Notes: generated by a model from the letters alone, not told the origin. DNA of 33,848 nt from Myxococcaceae bacterium (GCA_022616315.1 JAKEEX010000333.1:1-33848); one strand, 5' to 3'. Positions 7,955 to 17,971 are shown, counted from the stretch's first letter. Made by a program: numbers and translations.

Positions 7955-8686
7955 ATGCGACGCACGACGGTGCAGCGGCTCTGGGCGGTCCTCCTGACAT
8001 GCCTCGCACTCGCGTGCGCACGCACCGAGCTCCCGCCCGACGCTTCGGACACCGAGCACATCCTGCGCGAAGCCACGGTGACGCTCATGCCTCTGCGCTG
8101 CGCGGGCGTCGTGGTGGGCGCGGGCGACCGCGTGGTGACCGCCGCGCACTGCCTGGACCCACGGGAGACACGCGTCCCCCTCCAGCTCTCCGACGGGCGC
8201 CGCGTGGAGGCCGAGGCCCTCGTCGTGGACCGGGCACGCGACGTCGCGGTGCTCGGACTGGACGCGCCCGTGACAGCACGTCCCCTCATCCTCGCGGATG
8301 CGCTCCCTGCCCCTGGACAGCCGCTCCTCTTCGCAGGCCGGAACGACCGTCGCTCGGGCCTGCAGTCGGCCGTCGTCGAGCGCCTCGGCCGCTGCCCCTC
8401 CTTGCCGGGCGTGCCGCTGGCGCTCTTCACCTCGCTGAATGGACAGAAGGGGGACTCCGGCGCGCCCCTCGTGGGTCCGGACCTGAAGGTGCTCGGGCTC
8501 GTCCACGGAGGCGCGCGCTGCAACATCGCCACGCCCGTCACGGGTGCGGCGGACCTGCTCGCGGAAGGGGAGGTCCGCTGGGCCCAACGACACGCCCCGG
8601 GCAACACGGGCGTCGGCGGCTCGGGGCTCCCACCTCCGGACGCGGTGACGGTCCCCCCGAACACCAGCGCCCTCGATTCACGCTGA
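7955..8686 (+). CDS. Trypsin-like serine protease lipoprotein
   Basis: A 243-residue secreted protease of the chymotrypsin/trypsin fold (S1 family). The N-terminus is a lipoprotein signal: positive MRRTTVQR, a hydrophobic stretch and lipobox LALAC, so Cys21 would be lipidated. The catalytic triad is complete: His65 in TAAHC, Asp96 in RDVAVLGLD and Ser168 in GDSGAP. Cys50 and Cys66 may pair, and Cys147 with Cys189. The last 35 residues are Pro/Gly-rich and probably unstructured. ATG 7955 has GGTGGGGGG just upstream and starts exactly at the signal peptide; the open frame extends further left but with no protein-like pattern. The stop lies 7 bases from the convergent PilZ-receiver gene. Natural substrate unknown. 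Confidence 0.85.
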   Translation: MRRTTVQRLWAVLLTCLALACARTELPPDASDTEHILREATVTLMPLRCAGVVVGAGDRVVTAAHCLDPRETRVPLQLSDGRRVEAEALVVDRARDVAVLGLDAPVTARPLILADALPAPGQPLLFAGRNDRRSGLQSAVVERLGRCPSLPGVPLALFTSLNGQKGDSGAPLVGPDLKVLGLVHGGARCNIATPVTGAADLLAEGEVRWAQRHAPGNTGVGGSGLPPPDAVTVPPNTSALDSR

Positions 8687-8693
8687 TGCGGCC

Positions 8694-9452
8694 TCAGTGA
8701 ATGCGGAGCAGCTGCTTCACCGTCTCCAGCACCTCGACGAACTTCACCGGCTTGCGCAGGTACATGTCCACGCCGAGCGCCATGGCCCGCTCCTGCGCGT
8801 CCATGCCCCCCGCGGAGATGACCACCACGGGAATCCCCTGCAGCGACTTCTCCTCGCGGATCCTCTCCACCAGCGCGAACCCGTCCATCACCGGCATGTA
8901 CAGGTCCGTCATCACCAGGTGGAAGCGGCGCTCGCGCAGCTGCAGCAGCGCCGCGTGGCCGTCCTGCGCGAAGTGCACCTGGAGCGGCACCTTCCCCGCG
9001 AGCTCGCCCTGCGCCAGCTTCTTCAGGACGTAGCTGTACATCTCGATGATGTGCGGGTTGTCCTCGACGATGAGCACCCGGAACCCCTCCGCGGGGGCAG
9101 GTGCGACCGGGCGGGCAGGCGACTCGCTGGTAACGGAGCTCAAGAGGGCATCCAACCTTCTGCGGTCATCGACGCCATCGGCCCGGATGCCCACGCCCGG
9201 TCGCTCGGTGGCCGAGGCCGGCCGCACCCAGGTGACGGTCCCGGAGACTTGTACCGGATCCAGCAACCCCGGGAAAGAAAGCGCCAGCACCACCCGCTCG
9301 CCCATGGAGAAGGGGCGCTCGGTCTGCAGGAACAGGCCCTCCCTGGACAGATTTTCGGTGGCTGCCAGCCACCGCGCCCGGTCCGGGAAGTCCACCCGCA
9401 ACACGAACGGCACCCGTGCGCTCGCGCGCTTCTCGTCGGGCGGGTTGGTCAT
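8694..9452 (-). CDS. PilZ domain plus response-regulator receiver protein
   Basis: A 252-residue protein with an N-terminal PilZ domain and a C-terminal receiver. PilZ (about residues 8-105) has both halves of the cyclic di-GMP site: R9-x3-R13 (RASAR) and N34-x-S36-x2-G39 (NLSREG), so binding is likely. The receiver (about 124-250) has Glu130-Asp131 in the acidic pocket, phospho-acceptor Asp183 in MTDLYMPVMDG, Ser213 and Lys234 in LRKP. There is no output domain, so it probably signals by protein contact. Myxobacteria have many PilZ-receiver proteins linked to motility and polysaccharide, but nothing here names the partner. ATG 9452 begins right before the PilZ motif; an upstream in-frame TTG (9524) would overlap the promoter region of nuoE. 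Transcribed divergently from nuoE. Confidence 0.88.
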   Translation of the reverse strand: MTNPPDEKRASARVPFVLRVDFPDRARWLAATENLSREGLFLQTERPFSMGERVVLALSFPGLLDPVQVSGTVTWVRPASATERPGVGIRADGVDDRRRLDALLSSVTSESPARPVAPAPAEGFRVLIVEDNPHIIEMYSYVLKKLAQGELAGKVPLQVHFAQDGHAALLQLRERRFHLVMTDLYMPVMDGFALVERIREEKSLQGIPVVVISAGGMDAQERAMALGVDMYLRKPVKFVEVLETVKQLLRIH

Positions 9453-9517
9453 AGAAACGCTGGAAATCTCAGGGGAAACCGCTCGATGGGCAGGCAGTCT
9501 ACCGGGAGGACTTTTCG

Positions 9518-9545
9518 TTGACAATCAGCGGATCCGGGCCATACA
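9518..9545 (+). promoter_or_regulatory. Possible sigma70-type promoter of nuoE
   Basis: A perfect -35 hexamer TTGACA (9518-9523) is followed after 16 bases by CATACA (9540-9545), a poor -10. Predicted initiation would fall almost at the ribosome binding site, giving a very short leader, which weakens the call. Confidence 0.3.
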
Positions 9546-9553
9546 AGCCCGGA
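9533..9553 (+). promoter_or_regulatory. Inverted repeat overlapping the nuoE ribosome binding site
   Basis: TCCGGGC (9533-9539) and GCCCGGA (9547-9553) form a perfect 7-base-pair stem with a 7-base loop. The right arm covers the first bases of GGAAAG (9551-9556), the Shine-Dalgarno of nuoE. It could be an operator or an RNA hairpin that masks the start site. Confidence 0.4.
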
Positions 9554-9559
9554 AAGCCT

Positions 9560-10051
9560 ATGGCCGAACCCCTCTTCACGCCTGAGCAGCAGAAGACGTT
9601 CGACACCGAACTGGCAGAGATCCTCACCCATTACCCGCCCGACAGGAAGAGCGCCGCCATGCTGCCCGCGGTGCGGCTGCTGCAATCCCTCAAGGGGTGG
9701 TGCCCCCCCGAGGGACTGACCCTGGTGGCGGAGCGGCTCGGGGTGACGAAGGAGCGCGCCTACGAGGTCGCGAGCTTCTACGTCATGTACCACCTGAAGA
9801 AGCCGGGGAAGTACGTGGTGGACGTGTGCACCAACCTCTCCTGCTCCCTGCGCGGCGCCGAGTCCCTGCTCGGCTACCTGGAGGACAAGCTGGGGGTGCA
9901 CGCGGGCGAGTCCACCGAGCAGTGGACCCTGCGCGAGACGGAGTGCCTCGCCTCGTGCGGCACCGCCCCCTGCCTGCAGATCAACGAGGACCACTTCGAG
10001 AACCTCACCAGCCGCGAGAAGGTGGACGCCGTCTTCGCCAAGTTGAAGTAG
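9560..10051 (+). CDS. nuoE: NADH-quinone oxidoreductase subunit E
   Basis: A 163-residue subunit of respiratory complex I (24-kDa/NuoE family, thioredoxin-like fold) that carries the [2Fe-2S] cluster N1a in the peripheral arm next to the NADH site. The ligands are Cys90, Cys95 (CTNLSC), Cys129 and Cys133 (CLASC), with family spacing. VASFYVMYHLKKPGKYVVDV just before the cluster is typical. Length matches E. coli NuoE. ATG 9560 is preceded by GGAAAG; an upstream TTG frame extension has no homology. First gene of a co-directional block E-F-J-K-L-M-N. The gap to nuoF is 73 bases and contains GC-rich dyads. Confidence 0.97.
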   Translation: MAEPLFTPEQQKTFDTELAEILTHYPPDRKSAAMLPAVRLLQSLKGWCPPEGLTLVAERLGVTKERAYEVASFYVMYHLKKPGKYVVDVCTNLSCSLRGAESLLGYLEDKLGVHAGESTEQWTLRETECLASCGTAPCLQINEDHFENLTSREKVDAVFAKLK

Positions 10052-10124
10052 GCCCCCTGGACGAGGGCCTGCCAGAAGCGCCCGGCCCTCACGGAAGAGG
10101 CGGGCGCCCCCGTTGGACGCCCCT

Positions 10125-11464
10125 ATGACTTCACCTGCAGCCCCCGCAGTCGAGAAGGTCATCTCCAGGGCGTGGGGAACGCCCCACTCCCACACGCTGG
10201 CCGAGTACAGGAAGCGCGGCGGCTACGAGGCCCTGAAGAAGGCCCTCGAGATGGCGCCCCAGGCCGTCCTGGAGGAGGTGAAGAAGAGCAACCTCCGTGG
10301 CCGTGGCGGCGCCGGCTTCCCCACCGGCATGAAGTGGAGCTTCGTCCCGAAGGACAGCCCCAAGCCCAAGTACCTCGCCGTCAACGGGGACGAGAGCGAG
10401 CCGGGCACCTTCAAGGACCGCTACATCCTCGAGGAGGACCCGCACCTGATGCTCGAGGGCATCGCCATCGCGGCGTGGGCCCTCGACGTGCACACCTGCT
10501 ACGTCTACCTGCGCGGCGAGTTCAAGTTCGCCGCACAGAGGCTGCAGGCCGCCATCGACGAGGCGTACCGCGAGGGCATCTTCGGCAAGAAGATGCTGGG
10601 CAAGGACTTCGAGCTCAACGTGTGGCTCGTGCGCGGTGCGGGCGCCTACATCTGCGGCGAGGAGACGGCGCTGCTCGAGTCGCTCGAGGGCAAGAAGGGC
10701 TGGCCCCGCCTCAAGCCCCCCTTCCCCGCGGTGGTGGGCCTCTTCGGCTGCCCCACGGTGGTCAACAACGTGGAGACGCTCGCGAGCGTGCCCCCCATCT
10801 TCCAGCGGGGCGCGGACTGGTACGCGAAGCTCGGCACGGAGAAGTCCGGCGGCACGCGGCTCATCTGCCTCTCCGGCAGCGTCAACCGCCCGGGCGTCTA
10901 CGAGATCAGCATGGCCACCACCCTGCGCCAGCTCATCGAGGACCCGGACCTGGGCGGCGGGATGCCCGCGGGCCGCAAGGTGAAGGCGGTCATCCCCGGT
11001 GGCTCCTCGGCCCCGGTGCTCGCCGCGGACGAGCTGGACGTGGCGCTCGAGTTCGAGGCGCTCAAGGTAAAGCAGACCATGGCCGGCTCGGGCGGCGTCA
11101 TCGTCATGGATGACCGCACGTGCATGGTGCGCAGCCTCTGGCGCGTGGCGCGCTTCTACGCCGAGGAGTCCTGCGGCCAGTGCACGCCCTGCCGCGAGGG
11201 CACGCCGTGGCAGACCCGGCTGCTCCGCAAGATCGAGGAGGGCCGCGGGGAGCCCGAGGACCTGGAGATGCTGCTCAACGTGGCGACCTCCATCGCGCCC
11301 TACCCGCCCATCGGCCTCGGCACCACCATCTGCGCGCTCGGGGACGCGGCGGCGCTCCCGGTGCACTCCTTCGTCGCGCGGTTCCGGGCCGAGTTCGAGG
11401 CCCACATCCACGAGAAGCGCTGCCCGTTCGGCGACAGGCCGTGGGGGCACTTTGGAGACTGGGC

Positions 11465-11468
<4 letters not shown>
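10125..11468 (+). CDS. nuoF: NADH-quinone oxidoreductase subunit F (NADH-binding)
   Basis: A 447-residue flavoprotein subunit of complex I that oxidises NADH with FMN and passes electrons to cluster N3. The nucleotide/FMN site is clear: GRGGAGFPTG (59-68), VNGDESEPGTFKDR (86-99) and GAGAYICGEETALLESLEG (171-189). The [4Fe-4S] ligands are Cys350, Cys353, Cys356 (SCGQCTPC) and Cys403 (ICALGD). Length is normal. ATG 10125 is chosen over an in-frame TTG 12 bases earlier. The stop overlaps the nuoJ start by ATGA, so the catalytic subunit is coupled to the membrane arm. nuoG, which normally follows nuoF, is not here. Confidence 0.97.
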
Positions 11469-11974
<506 letters not shown>

Positions 11975-12071
11975 CCCCCCGGTGGAGTCGCATGGGGGCT
12001 TGGGACTAGCCTGTCCCTACAGAGCGCACCCCCGAAGACTCCCACGTCCTCCCACACGAGCAACGACATCC

Positions 12072-12374
12072 ATGGTTCCCACGAGCAACTACCTGCTGCT
12101 GGCGGCCGCCCTCTTCTGCATGGGCATGCTCGGCGTGCTGGTGCGCCGCAACGCGCTGGTGGTGTTCATGTGCGTGGAGCTGATGCTCAACGCCTCGAAC
12201 CTCACCTTCCTGGCCTTCGCGCGGCACCGGGGTGACATGACCGGCCACATCTCCGCGTTCTTCGTCATCGCGGTGGCGGCGGCGGAGGCGGCCATCGGAC
12301 TGGCCATCGTCATCGCCGTGTTCCGCAGCCGGGGCACGCTCAACGTGGACGACATCCGCACCATGCGACACTGA
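12072..12374 (+). CDS. nuoK: NADH-quinone oxidoreductase subunit K
   Basis: A 100-residue proton-channel subunit (ND4L homologue) with three transmembrane helices (about 5-24, 29-49, 60-85). The two conserved membrane glutamates are visible: one in [15 protein letters not shown] (around residue 36) and one in [19 protein letters not shown] (around residue 72). Length equals the E. coli protein. ATG 12072 is the only start that gives the normal N-terminus [18 protein letters not shown]. It sits between nuoJ and nuoL, as in most bacterial nuo operons. Confidence 0.95.
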   Translation: MVPTSNYLLLAAALFCMGMLGVLVRRNALVVFMCVELMLNASNLTFLAFARHRGDMTGHISAFFVIAVAAAEAAIGLAIVIAVFRSRGTLNVDDIRTMRH

Positions 12375-12425
12375 CGCGGGGACGCCCCGCGCCACGGAGT
12401 CCCTTCCGAAGGGTCCTCATCCCAC

Positions 12426-14633
12426 ATGAACACGCTCCAGGAGTTCTTCCAGACGTCGCCGGTGCCGCCGAACACACTGGCGCAAGGCCTGTGGTGGATC
12501 ATCGGCCTCCCGCTTCTCGGCGCCTTCGTGTGCGGCGTCTTCGGCAAGAAGCTGGGGCGCGCCAACGTGAGCCTGGTGGCCTCGGCGGCGGTGGGAGGCA
12601 GCCTCCTCATCAGCCTGCTGGCCTTCTGGGCCGTGAACGACGTGCGCACCGCGGCCACGAGCGCCTATGCCGCCCTGCGCACGCCCTACACGCTGGCGGT
12701 GGACTCCGGCACCTGGTTCGCGGTGGGGGACTTCCGCGTCAACTTCGGCCTCCAGGTGGACCACCTGACGGCCATCCTGCTCCTGGTCATCACGGGGGTG
12801 GGCTTCCTCATCCACGTGTACTCGGCCGAGTACATGTCCCACGACGACGGGTACTGGCGCTACTTCGCGTACCTGAACCTCTTCGTGGCCATGATGCTCA
12901 CGCTGGTGATGGCGGACTCGCTCGTCCTCCTCTTCGTGGGCTGGGAGGGCGTGGGACTCTGCTCGTACCTGCTCATCGGCTTCTGGTACTCGGACGCGGC
13001 CAAGGCGTGGGCGGGCCGCAAGGCGTTCATCACCAACCGCATCGGTGACTTCGCCTTCCTCATCGCTGCCTTCCTGCTGGTGACGCTGGTGGCCGCCTTC
13101 GAGAGCCAGGCCACGCGTGCCAACTTCGGCTTCCCCGGCGGGAGCCCGACGACGTTCAGCCGCGGGCTGGACGCGCAAGGGCCGCTCCACTTCGAGGCGC
13201 TCAAGACGTTCTCGCGCGCCCTCGTGACGAACCCCACGCCCGGCGGCGCGGTGGCGGCCGTCACGCCGGACACTCCAATCGCCACGGGGCCTCTCAAGGA
13301 CTTCACCTACGGCGGGGTGCTCACCGCGGTGCTGCTCCTGTTCCTGCTCGGCGCGAGCGGGAAGAGCGCCCAGCTGCCCCTCTACGTCTGGCTGCCGGAC
13401 GCCATGGCGGGCCCCACCCCCGTCTCCGCGCTCATCCACGCGGCCACCATGGTGACGGCGGGCGTGTACCTCTTCTGCAGGCTCAACTTCCTGCTCGTCT
13501 TCTCGCCCGTGGCCATGGGCACCGTGGCGGTGGTGGGGGCGCTCACCGCGCTCATCGCCGCGCTCATCGCCTTCGCGCAGGACGACATCAAGAAGGTGCT
13601 CGCCTACTCCACCGTGTCCCAGCTGGGGCTCATGTTCATGGCGGTGGGCATGGGCGTATTCTGGGCGGCCATCTTCCACCTCGTCACCCACGCCTTCTTC
13701 AAGGCCTGCCTCTTCCTCGGCGCCGGCAGCGTGATGCACGGCAACGCGGACGAGACGGACATCAAGCGGCTGGGCGGCGTGGGGCGCGAGATGAAGTGGA
13801 CGGCGGCCACCTTCGGCGTCGCCACGCTGGCCATCACCGGCGTGCTGCCCCTCTCCGGTTTCTTCTCCAAGGACGCCATCCTCCACGGCATCCACCAGAC
13901 GGAGCTCTTCGGCCTGCCCTGGGTGGGGCCCCTGGTGCTCCGGCTGGGCCAGCTCGTGGCGGTGTGCACCGCGTTCTACATGACGCGCCTCTTCGTGCTC
14001 ACCTTCTGGGGTGAGCGCAGCCCGGAGGCGAGGGCCGCCCGCGCCCACGAGAGCGGTGCCACCATGGTGGGCCCGCTGGTCGTGCTCGCCGTCCTGTCGG
14101 TGGTGGCGCTGGTGTACGGCCTGAACCTCATCAACGGCCAGCCCGTCATGGAGAACTTCCTCGGGCCCGTGTTCGAGCCGGCCCGGCGCGTCGTGTCCGC
14201 GCTCGGCACGGTGCGGGTGGAGCACGGCCCCATCGGCGTCGGAGGCTACGCACAGGCGTGGGCGCTGGCGCTGCTCGGTGCGGGCGCGGCCTGCTTCCTC
14301 TACCTGCGCTTCTATCCGACGCGTGCAGGCCAGCAGGCCCCGGCCGCGGTGGCCGCGGTGCGCCGCTTCACGCAGAACAAGTTCTACGTGGACGAGCTGT
14401 ACGAGCTCCTCTTCATCAAGCCCCTGAAGGCCCTGTCGTTCGTGTTGTACAAGGTGGTGGATGCGCTGCTCATCGACACCGTCGCGGTCCGTGGGACCGC
14501 GTGGGTGACGACGCGGGTGGGAGCGGCGCTGCGGTACGTGCAGACCGGTAACGCCCAGGCGTACGCGGCTGTCATGGCGCTCGCGCTCGTGGGCGGTGTG
14601 GCCTACGTCATCGTGAGGTTCCTGACGCCATGA
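12426..14633 (+). CDS. nuoL: NADH-quinone oxidoreductase subunit L
   Basis: A 735-residue antiporter-like subunit (ND5 homologue) at the end of the complex I membrane arm. It has many transmembrane helices, the family signature FVGWEGVGLCSYLLIGFWY with the conserved Glu, and the HAATMVTAGVYL segment around the discontinuous helix. It is longer than E. coli NuoL (613 residues). Part of the extra length is a hydrophilic loop of roughly 70 residues at about 225-295 between two membrane helices; the rest is towards the C-terminus, where the long lateral helix lies. The start follows nuoK by 51 bases, and the stop overlaps nuoM by ATGA. Confidence 0.96.
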   Translation: MNTLQEFFQTSPVPPNTLAQGLWWIIGLPLLGAFVCGVFGKKLGRANVSLVASAAVGGSLLISLLAFWAVNDVRTAATSAYAALRTPYTLAVDSGTWFAVGDFRVNFGLQVDHLTAILLLVITGVGFLIHVYSAEYMSHDDGYWRYFAYLNLFVAMMLTLVMADSLVLLFVGWEGVGLCSYLLIGFWYSDAAKAWAGRKAFITNRIGDFAFLIAAFLLVTLVAAFESQATRANFGFPGGSPTTFSRGLDAQGPLHFEALKTFSRALVTNPTPGGAVAAVTPDTPIATGPLKDFTYGGVLTAVLLLFLLGASGKSAQLPLYVWLPDAMAGPTPVSALIHAATMVTAGVYLFCRLNFLLVFSPVAMGTVAVVGALTALIAALIAFAQDDIKKVLAYSTVSQLGLMFMAVGMGVFWAAIFHLVTHAFFKACLFLGAGSVMHGNADETDIKRLGGVGREMKWTAATFGVATLAITGVLPLSGFFSKDAILHGIHQTELFGLPWVGPLVLRLGQLVAVCTAFYMTRLFVLTFWGERSPEARAARAHESGATMVGPLVVLAVLSVVALVYGLNLINGQPVMENFLGPVFEPARRVVSALGTVRVEHGPIGVGGYAQAWALALLGAGAACFLYLRFYPTRAGQQAPAAVAAVRRFTQNKFYVDELYELLFIKPLKALSFVLYKVVDALLIDTVAVRGTAWVTTRVGAALRYVQTGNAQAYAAVMALALVGGVAYVIVRFLTP

Positions 14634-16390
14634 GCTTCCTCGACACGCACCTGCTGTCGTTCATCGTCTTCCTCCCCCTGGTGTTCGCCGGCGTGCTGGC
14701 GATGCTCCCCCGGGAGGAGCACGGTGAGCTGCGCGTCTTCTCGCTGATTGCGATGCTGACGGGCGCGGCGCTGGGCGTGTACGCGTACCTCCGCTTCGAC
14801 CCCGCGGGGCCGGAGTTCCAGCTCCTCTACCGGGCGCGGTGGTTCGACGAGGCGGGCATCAGCTACCACGTGGGCGTGGACGGCATCGCCGTCTCCCTGC
14901 TCATGCTCACCGCCTTCCTCGGGCCCCTGGTGGTGCTCGCGAGCTGGAGCTTCGTCACGGAGCGGGTGAAGGAGTTCCACATCGCGCTGCTCGTCCTGCA
15001 GACGATGATGCTGGGCGCGGTGGTGAGCCTGGACCTCCTGCTCTTCTACGTCTTCTTCGAGGGGATGCTCATCCCCATGTACCTGCTGGTGGGCGTGTGG
15101 GGGAGCGAGGACCGCCAGATGGCGGCCACCAAGTTCTTCGTCTACACGCTGGGCGGCAGCCTCCTGATGCTGATTGCGCTGCTGGGCGTCTACTTCATCG
15201 CCATGCCCGCGGGCAGCCGCACCTTCGACTACGCCACCGTCTACAACGCGTTCCTCTCCGCCAACCGGGAGCTCGGCGCCTGCCGCGGGGACCCGGCTGC
15301 GTGCGCCACCTTGAGCCCTCTCGCGGTGACGCTGCGCACGTGGGGCCCGTGGATGTTCGGGGCCTGCGTGCTGGCCTACGCCATCAAGGTGCCCATGTTC
15401 CCGGTGCACACGTGGCTGCCGGACGCGCACGTGCAGGCGCCGGTTGCGGGCTCCATCATCCTCGCCGGGGTGATGCTGAAGATGGGCACCTTCGGCTTCT
15501 GGCGCTTCGCCTTCCCGCTCTTCCCCGCGGCCACCCAGGAGTTCCGCGTGGCGCTCGCGGCCATCTCGGTGGTGGGCATCGTGTACGGGGCGCTGATGTG
15601 CCTTGCCCAGCGCGACGTGAAGAAGCTGATCGCCTACTCCTCGGTGAGCCACCTGGGCTTCTGCATGCTCGGGATGCTCGCGCTGACGGTGGAGGGCGCC
15701 ACCGGCAGCGCGTACCAGATGCTCAACCACGGCGTGTCCACCGGCGCGCTGTTCCTCCTCTTCGGCTTCCTGTACGAGCGGCGCCACACCCGGCTGATGT
15801 CGGACTACGGCGGCATCGCGCGGGTGATGCCGCTCTTCACCGCGGCCTTCCTCGTGGCCACCTTCAGCTCCATCGCGGTGCCGCCCACCAACGGCTTCGT
15901 GGGGGAGTTCCTGGTGCTGCTCGGCACCTTCAAGAGTGACCTGTCGCTCGTCCTGGCGGTGCTGGCCTCCACCGGCGTCATCCTCGGTGCGGCCTACATG
16001 CTGTGGATGGTGCAGAAGGTGTTCTTCGGACAGGTGACCCACGGCGAGAACCAGGGCCTGAAGGACCTGGGCGGCCGCGAGGTGCTCACCGCGCTGCCCT
16101 TCGTGGCGCTCGTGCTCGTCATGGGCCTGAGGCCCCAGCCCTTCCTCGAGCGCCTCGAGCCCTCCGCGCGACGGCTCGTGGCCCGCGCCAACGTGGCCCG
16201 GCCGGGCGCTGCCTCACCGGACGCCGAGCTCCTCATCTCCGCGCTCCCGCTGCCCCCGGCCGGGGGCACCGTCGCAAAGAGCCCCGAGGCCCCACCGAGG
16301 CTCCCGCTCCGGCCCGCGCGGCTGGCCACTCCCCCCTCCTCCCCGTCCGGCGCGCCCGAAGGTGTCCGCGTGGCGCCCGCCTCTCCCTAA
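14630..16390 (+). CDS. nuoM: NADH-quinone oxidoreductase subunit M with Pro/Ala-rich C-terminal extension
   Basis: A 586-residue antiporter-like proton-pumping subunit (ND4 homologue). Family marks include FYVFFEGMLIPMYLLVGVWG with the key membrane Glu, FFVYTLGGSLLMLIALLG, and AYAIKVPMFPVHTWLPDAHV. The membrane core ends near residue 500, as in other NuoM proteins. About 80 further residues are hydrophilic and rich in Pro, Ala and Ser, without any recognisable domain; such a tail is unusual for NuoM. The tail is in the same frame and compatible with the GC-rich codon pattern, and the normal nuoN start comes 6 bases after the stop, so it does not look like a frameshift. Confidence 0.95.
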   Translation: MSFLDTHLLSFIVFLPLVFAGVLAMLPREEHGELRVFSLIAMLTGAALGVYAYLRFDPAGPEFQLLYRARWFDEAGISYHVGVDGIAVSLLMLTAFLGPLVVLASWSFVTERVKEFHIALLVLQTMMLGAVVSLDLLLFYVFFEGMLIPMYLLVGVWGSEDRQMAATKFFVYTLGGSLLMLIALLGVYFIAMPAGSRTFDYATVYNAFLSANRELGACRGDPAACATLSPLAVTLRTWGPWMFGACVLAYAIKVPMFPVHTWLPDAHVQAPVAGSIILAGVMLKMGTFGFWRFAFPLFPAATQEFRVALAAISVVGIVYGALMCLAQRDVKKLIAYSSVSHLGFCMLGMLALTVEGATGSAYQMLNHGVSTGALFLLFGFLYERRHTRLMSDYGGIARVMPLFTAAFLVATFSSIAVPPTNGFVGEFLVLLGTFKSDLSLVLAVLASTGVILGAAYMLWMVQKVFFGQVTHGENQGLKDLGGREVLTALPFVALVLVMGLRPQPFLERLEPSARRLVARANVARPGAASPDAELLISALPLPPAGGTVAKSPEAPPRLPLRPARLATPPSSPSGAPEGVRVAPASP

Positions 16391-16396
16391 GAAGCC

Positions 16397-17971
16397 ATGC
16401 GAGTTCCCTCGATCCCCGCGGCGGACTTCCTCCCGCTGGTCCCCGCCATCATCCTCCTCGTCGGCGCGTGCGTGCTGCTGATGACGGAGGTGTTCCTCCG
16501 CTCCCCGAGCCGCGGCTACCAGGCCCCGCTGTCCCTCTTCTTCACGGGCCTCGCCGGTGCGGTGTCGCTGAGCAGCGCCTTCGAGCCGGCGCGCCCCGTG
16601 TTCCAGGGCTTCGCGGCGCAGGACCCCTTCTCGAGCGCCGTCACCCTCGTGGTGTGCGTGGCGCTGGGCCTGGCGGTGCTCACCTCCTCGGGCTTCCTGC
16701 GCAGCCGAAACGCCGAGCGTGGCGAGTTCTACGCCCTGATGCTCTTCGCCGCCTCGGGCATGTCGCTCCTGGCGATGTCCACCGAGCTCATCACCCTCTT
16801 CATCAACATCGAGGTGCTGAGCGTGGGCACCTACGCGCTCACGAGCTACCTGCGGCGCGGGACGCGGCCGGCCGAGGCGGGCTTCAAGTACTTCATCCTC
16901 GGCGCCTTTTCCTCGGCCATCCTGCTGTACGGCGCGGCGCTGCTCTACGGCGCCACCGGCTCCACGAAGCTCTCCGAGATGGCGGTGGTGCTGCCCGCGG
17001 CGCTCGCAGCCCAGCCGGCGCTCGTCTACGCGGGGGCGCTGCTCGTCGCCGGAGGCTTCGCCTTCAAGGTGGCCGCGGTGCCCTTCCACATGTGGACGCC
17101 GGACGTGTACGAGGGCGCGCCCACGCCGGTGACGGCGCTCATGAGCGCCGGCGTGAAGGCGGCGGCCTTCGCGGCCATGATCCGGGTGTTCCTCGTGCTG
17201 GGCAAGGGGATGGACCCGAGTGTGCCGCTCGCGCTCTTCTCCGGGCTTGCCTACCTCACGATGATCGTCGGCAACCTGCTCGCGCTGCCCCAGCGCAACG
17301 TGAAGCGGATGCTGGCGTACTCGTCCATCGGCCACGCTGGCTACCTGCTGGTGGGGGTGGCGGCGCTCTTCGTGACCGCGGAGGCACCGGCCGGGGATGG
17401 CTTCCGCTTCTTCGGGGCCACACCGCTCCTGGCCCCGGGCCTGAGCGAGGTGGCGGCGCGCGCGGACGCGCTGAAGGGCCTCCTCTTCTACCTCCTCGCC
17501 TACACGGTGACGACGGTGGGCAGCTTCGGCGTCCTGGCCGCGCTCGAGCGCAGCGAGGACGAGCCCAAGGGCACCGCGTGGGACCTGGACCGCTTCGCTG
17601 GCCTCGCCCAGCGGCGCCCGGGCTGGGCCTTCGCCATGGCCGTCTTCATGCTGTCGCTCGGGGGCGTCCCGCCCACCGTCGGCTTCATGGGCAAGCTGCT
17701 CATCTTCCGCAGCGCCGTGGACACGGGCCTGGTGGGCCTCGCGGTGGTGGGCGTGCTGACGAGCGCGGCGGCCATCTACTACTACCTGCGCGTCGTCGTG
17801 GCCATGTACATGCGCCCGGCTCCCGAGGACGAGCGCATCCCGGTGACGCTGTCCTGGGGCACCGAGCTGGCGCTGGCCCTCTCCGCCCTCGCCGTGGTGG
17901 TGCTCGGCATCCTCCCCGGCACCGTGACGGACTGGCTGCAGCAGGCCAGCACCCTCTGGCTGGGGCAGTAA
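16397..17971 (+). CDS. nuoN: NADH-quinone oxidoreductase subunit N
   Basis: A 524-residue antiporter-like subunit (ND2 homologue), last gene of the block. Family features are FINIEVLSVGTYALTSYLRR with the membrane Glu, AEAGFKYFILGAFSSAILLYG, FKVAAVPFHMWTPDVYEGAP with the conserved Lys, and NVKRMLAYSSIGHAGYLLVG. Length is slightly above E. coli NuoN (485). The region 17392-17450 codes for a longer loop (EAPAGDGFRFFGATPLLAPG) between helices. A strong hairpin follows about 20 bases after the stop, so transcription probably ends here. Confidence 0.96.
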   Translation: MRVPSIPAADFLPLVPAIILLVGACVLLMTEVFLRSPSRGYQAPLSLFFTGLAGAVSLSSAFEPARPVFQGFAAQDPFSSAVTLVVCVALGLAVLTSSGFLRSRNAERGEFYALMLFAASGMSLLAMSTELITLFINIEVLSVGTYALTSYLRRGTRPAEAGFKYFILGAFSSAILLYGAALLYGATGSTKLSEMAVVLPAALAAQPALVYAGALLVAGGFAFKVAAVPFHMWTPDVYEGAPTPVTALMSAGVKAAAFAAMIRVFLVLGKGMDPSVPLALFSGLAYLTMIVGNLLALPQRNVKRMLAYSSIGHAGYLLVGVAALFVTAEAPAGDGFRFFGATPLLAPGLSEVAARADALKGLLFYLLAYTVTTVGSFGVLAALERSEDEPKGTAWDLDRFAGLAQRRPGWAFAMAVFMLSLGGVPPTVGFMGKLLIFRSAVDTGLVGLAVVGVLTSAAAIYYYLRVVVAMYMRPAPEDERIPVTLSWGTELALALSALAVVVLGILPGTVTDWLQQASTLWLGQ

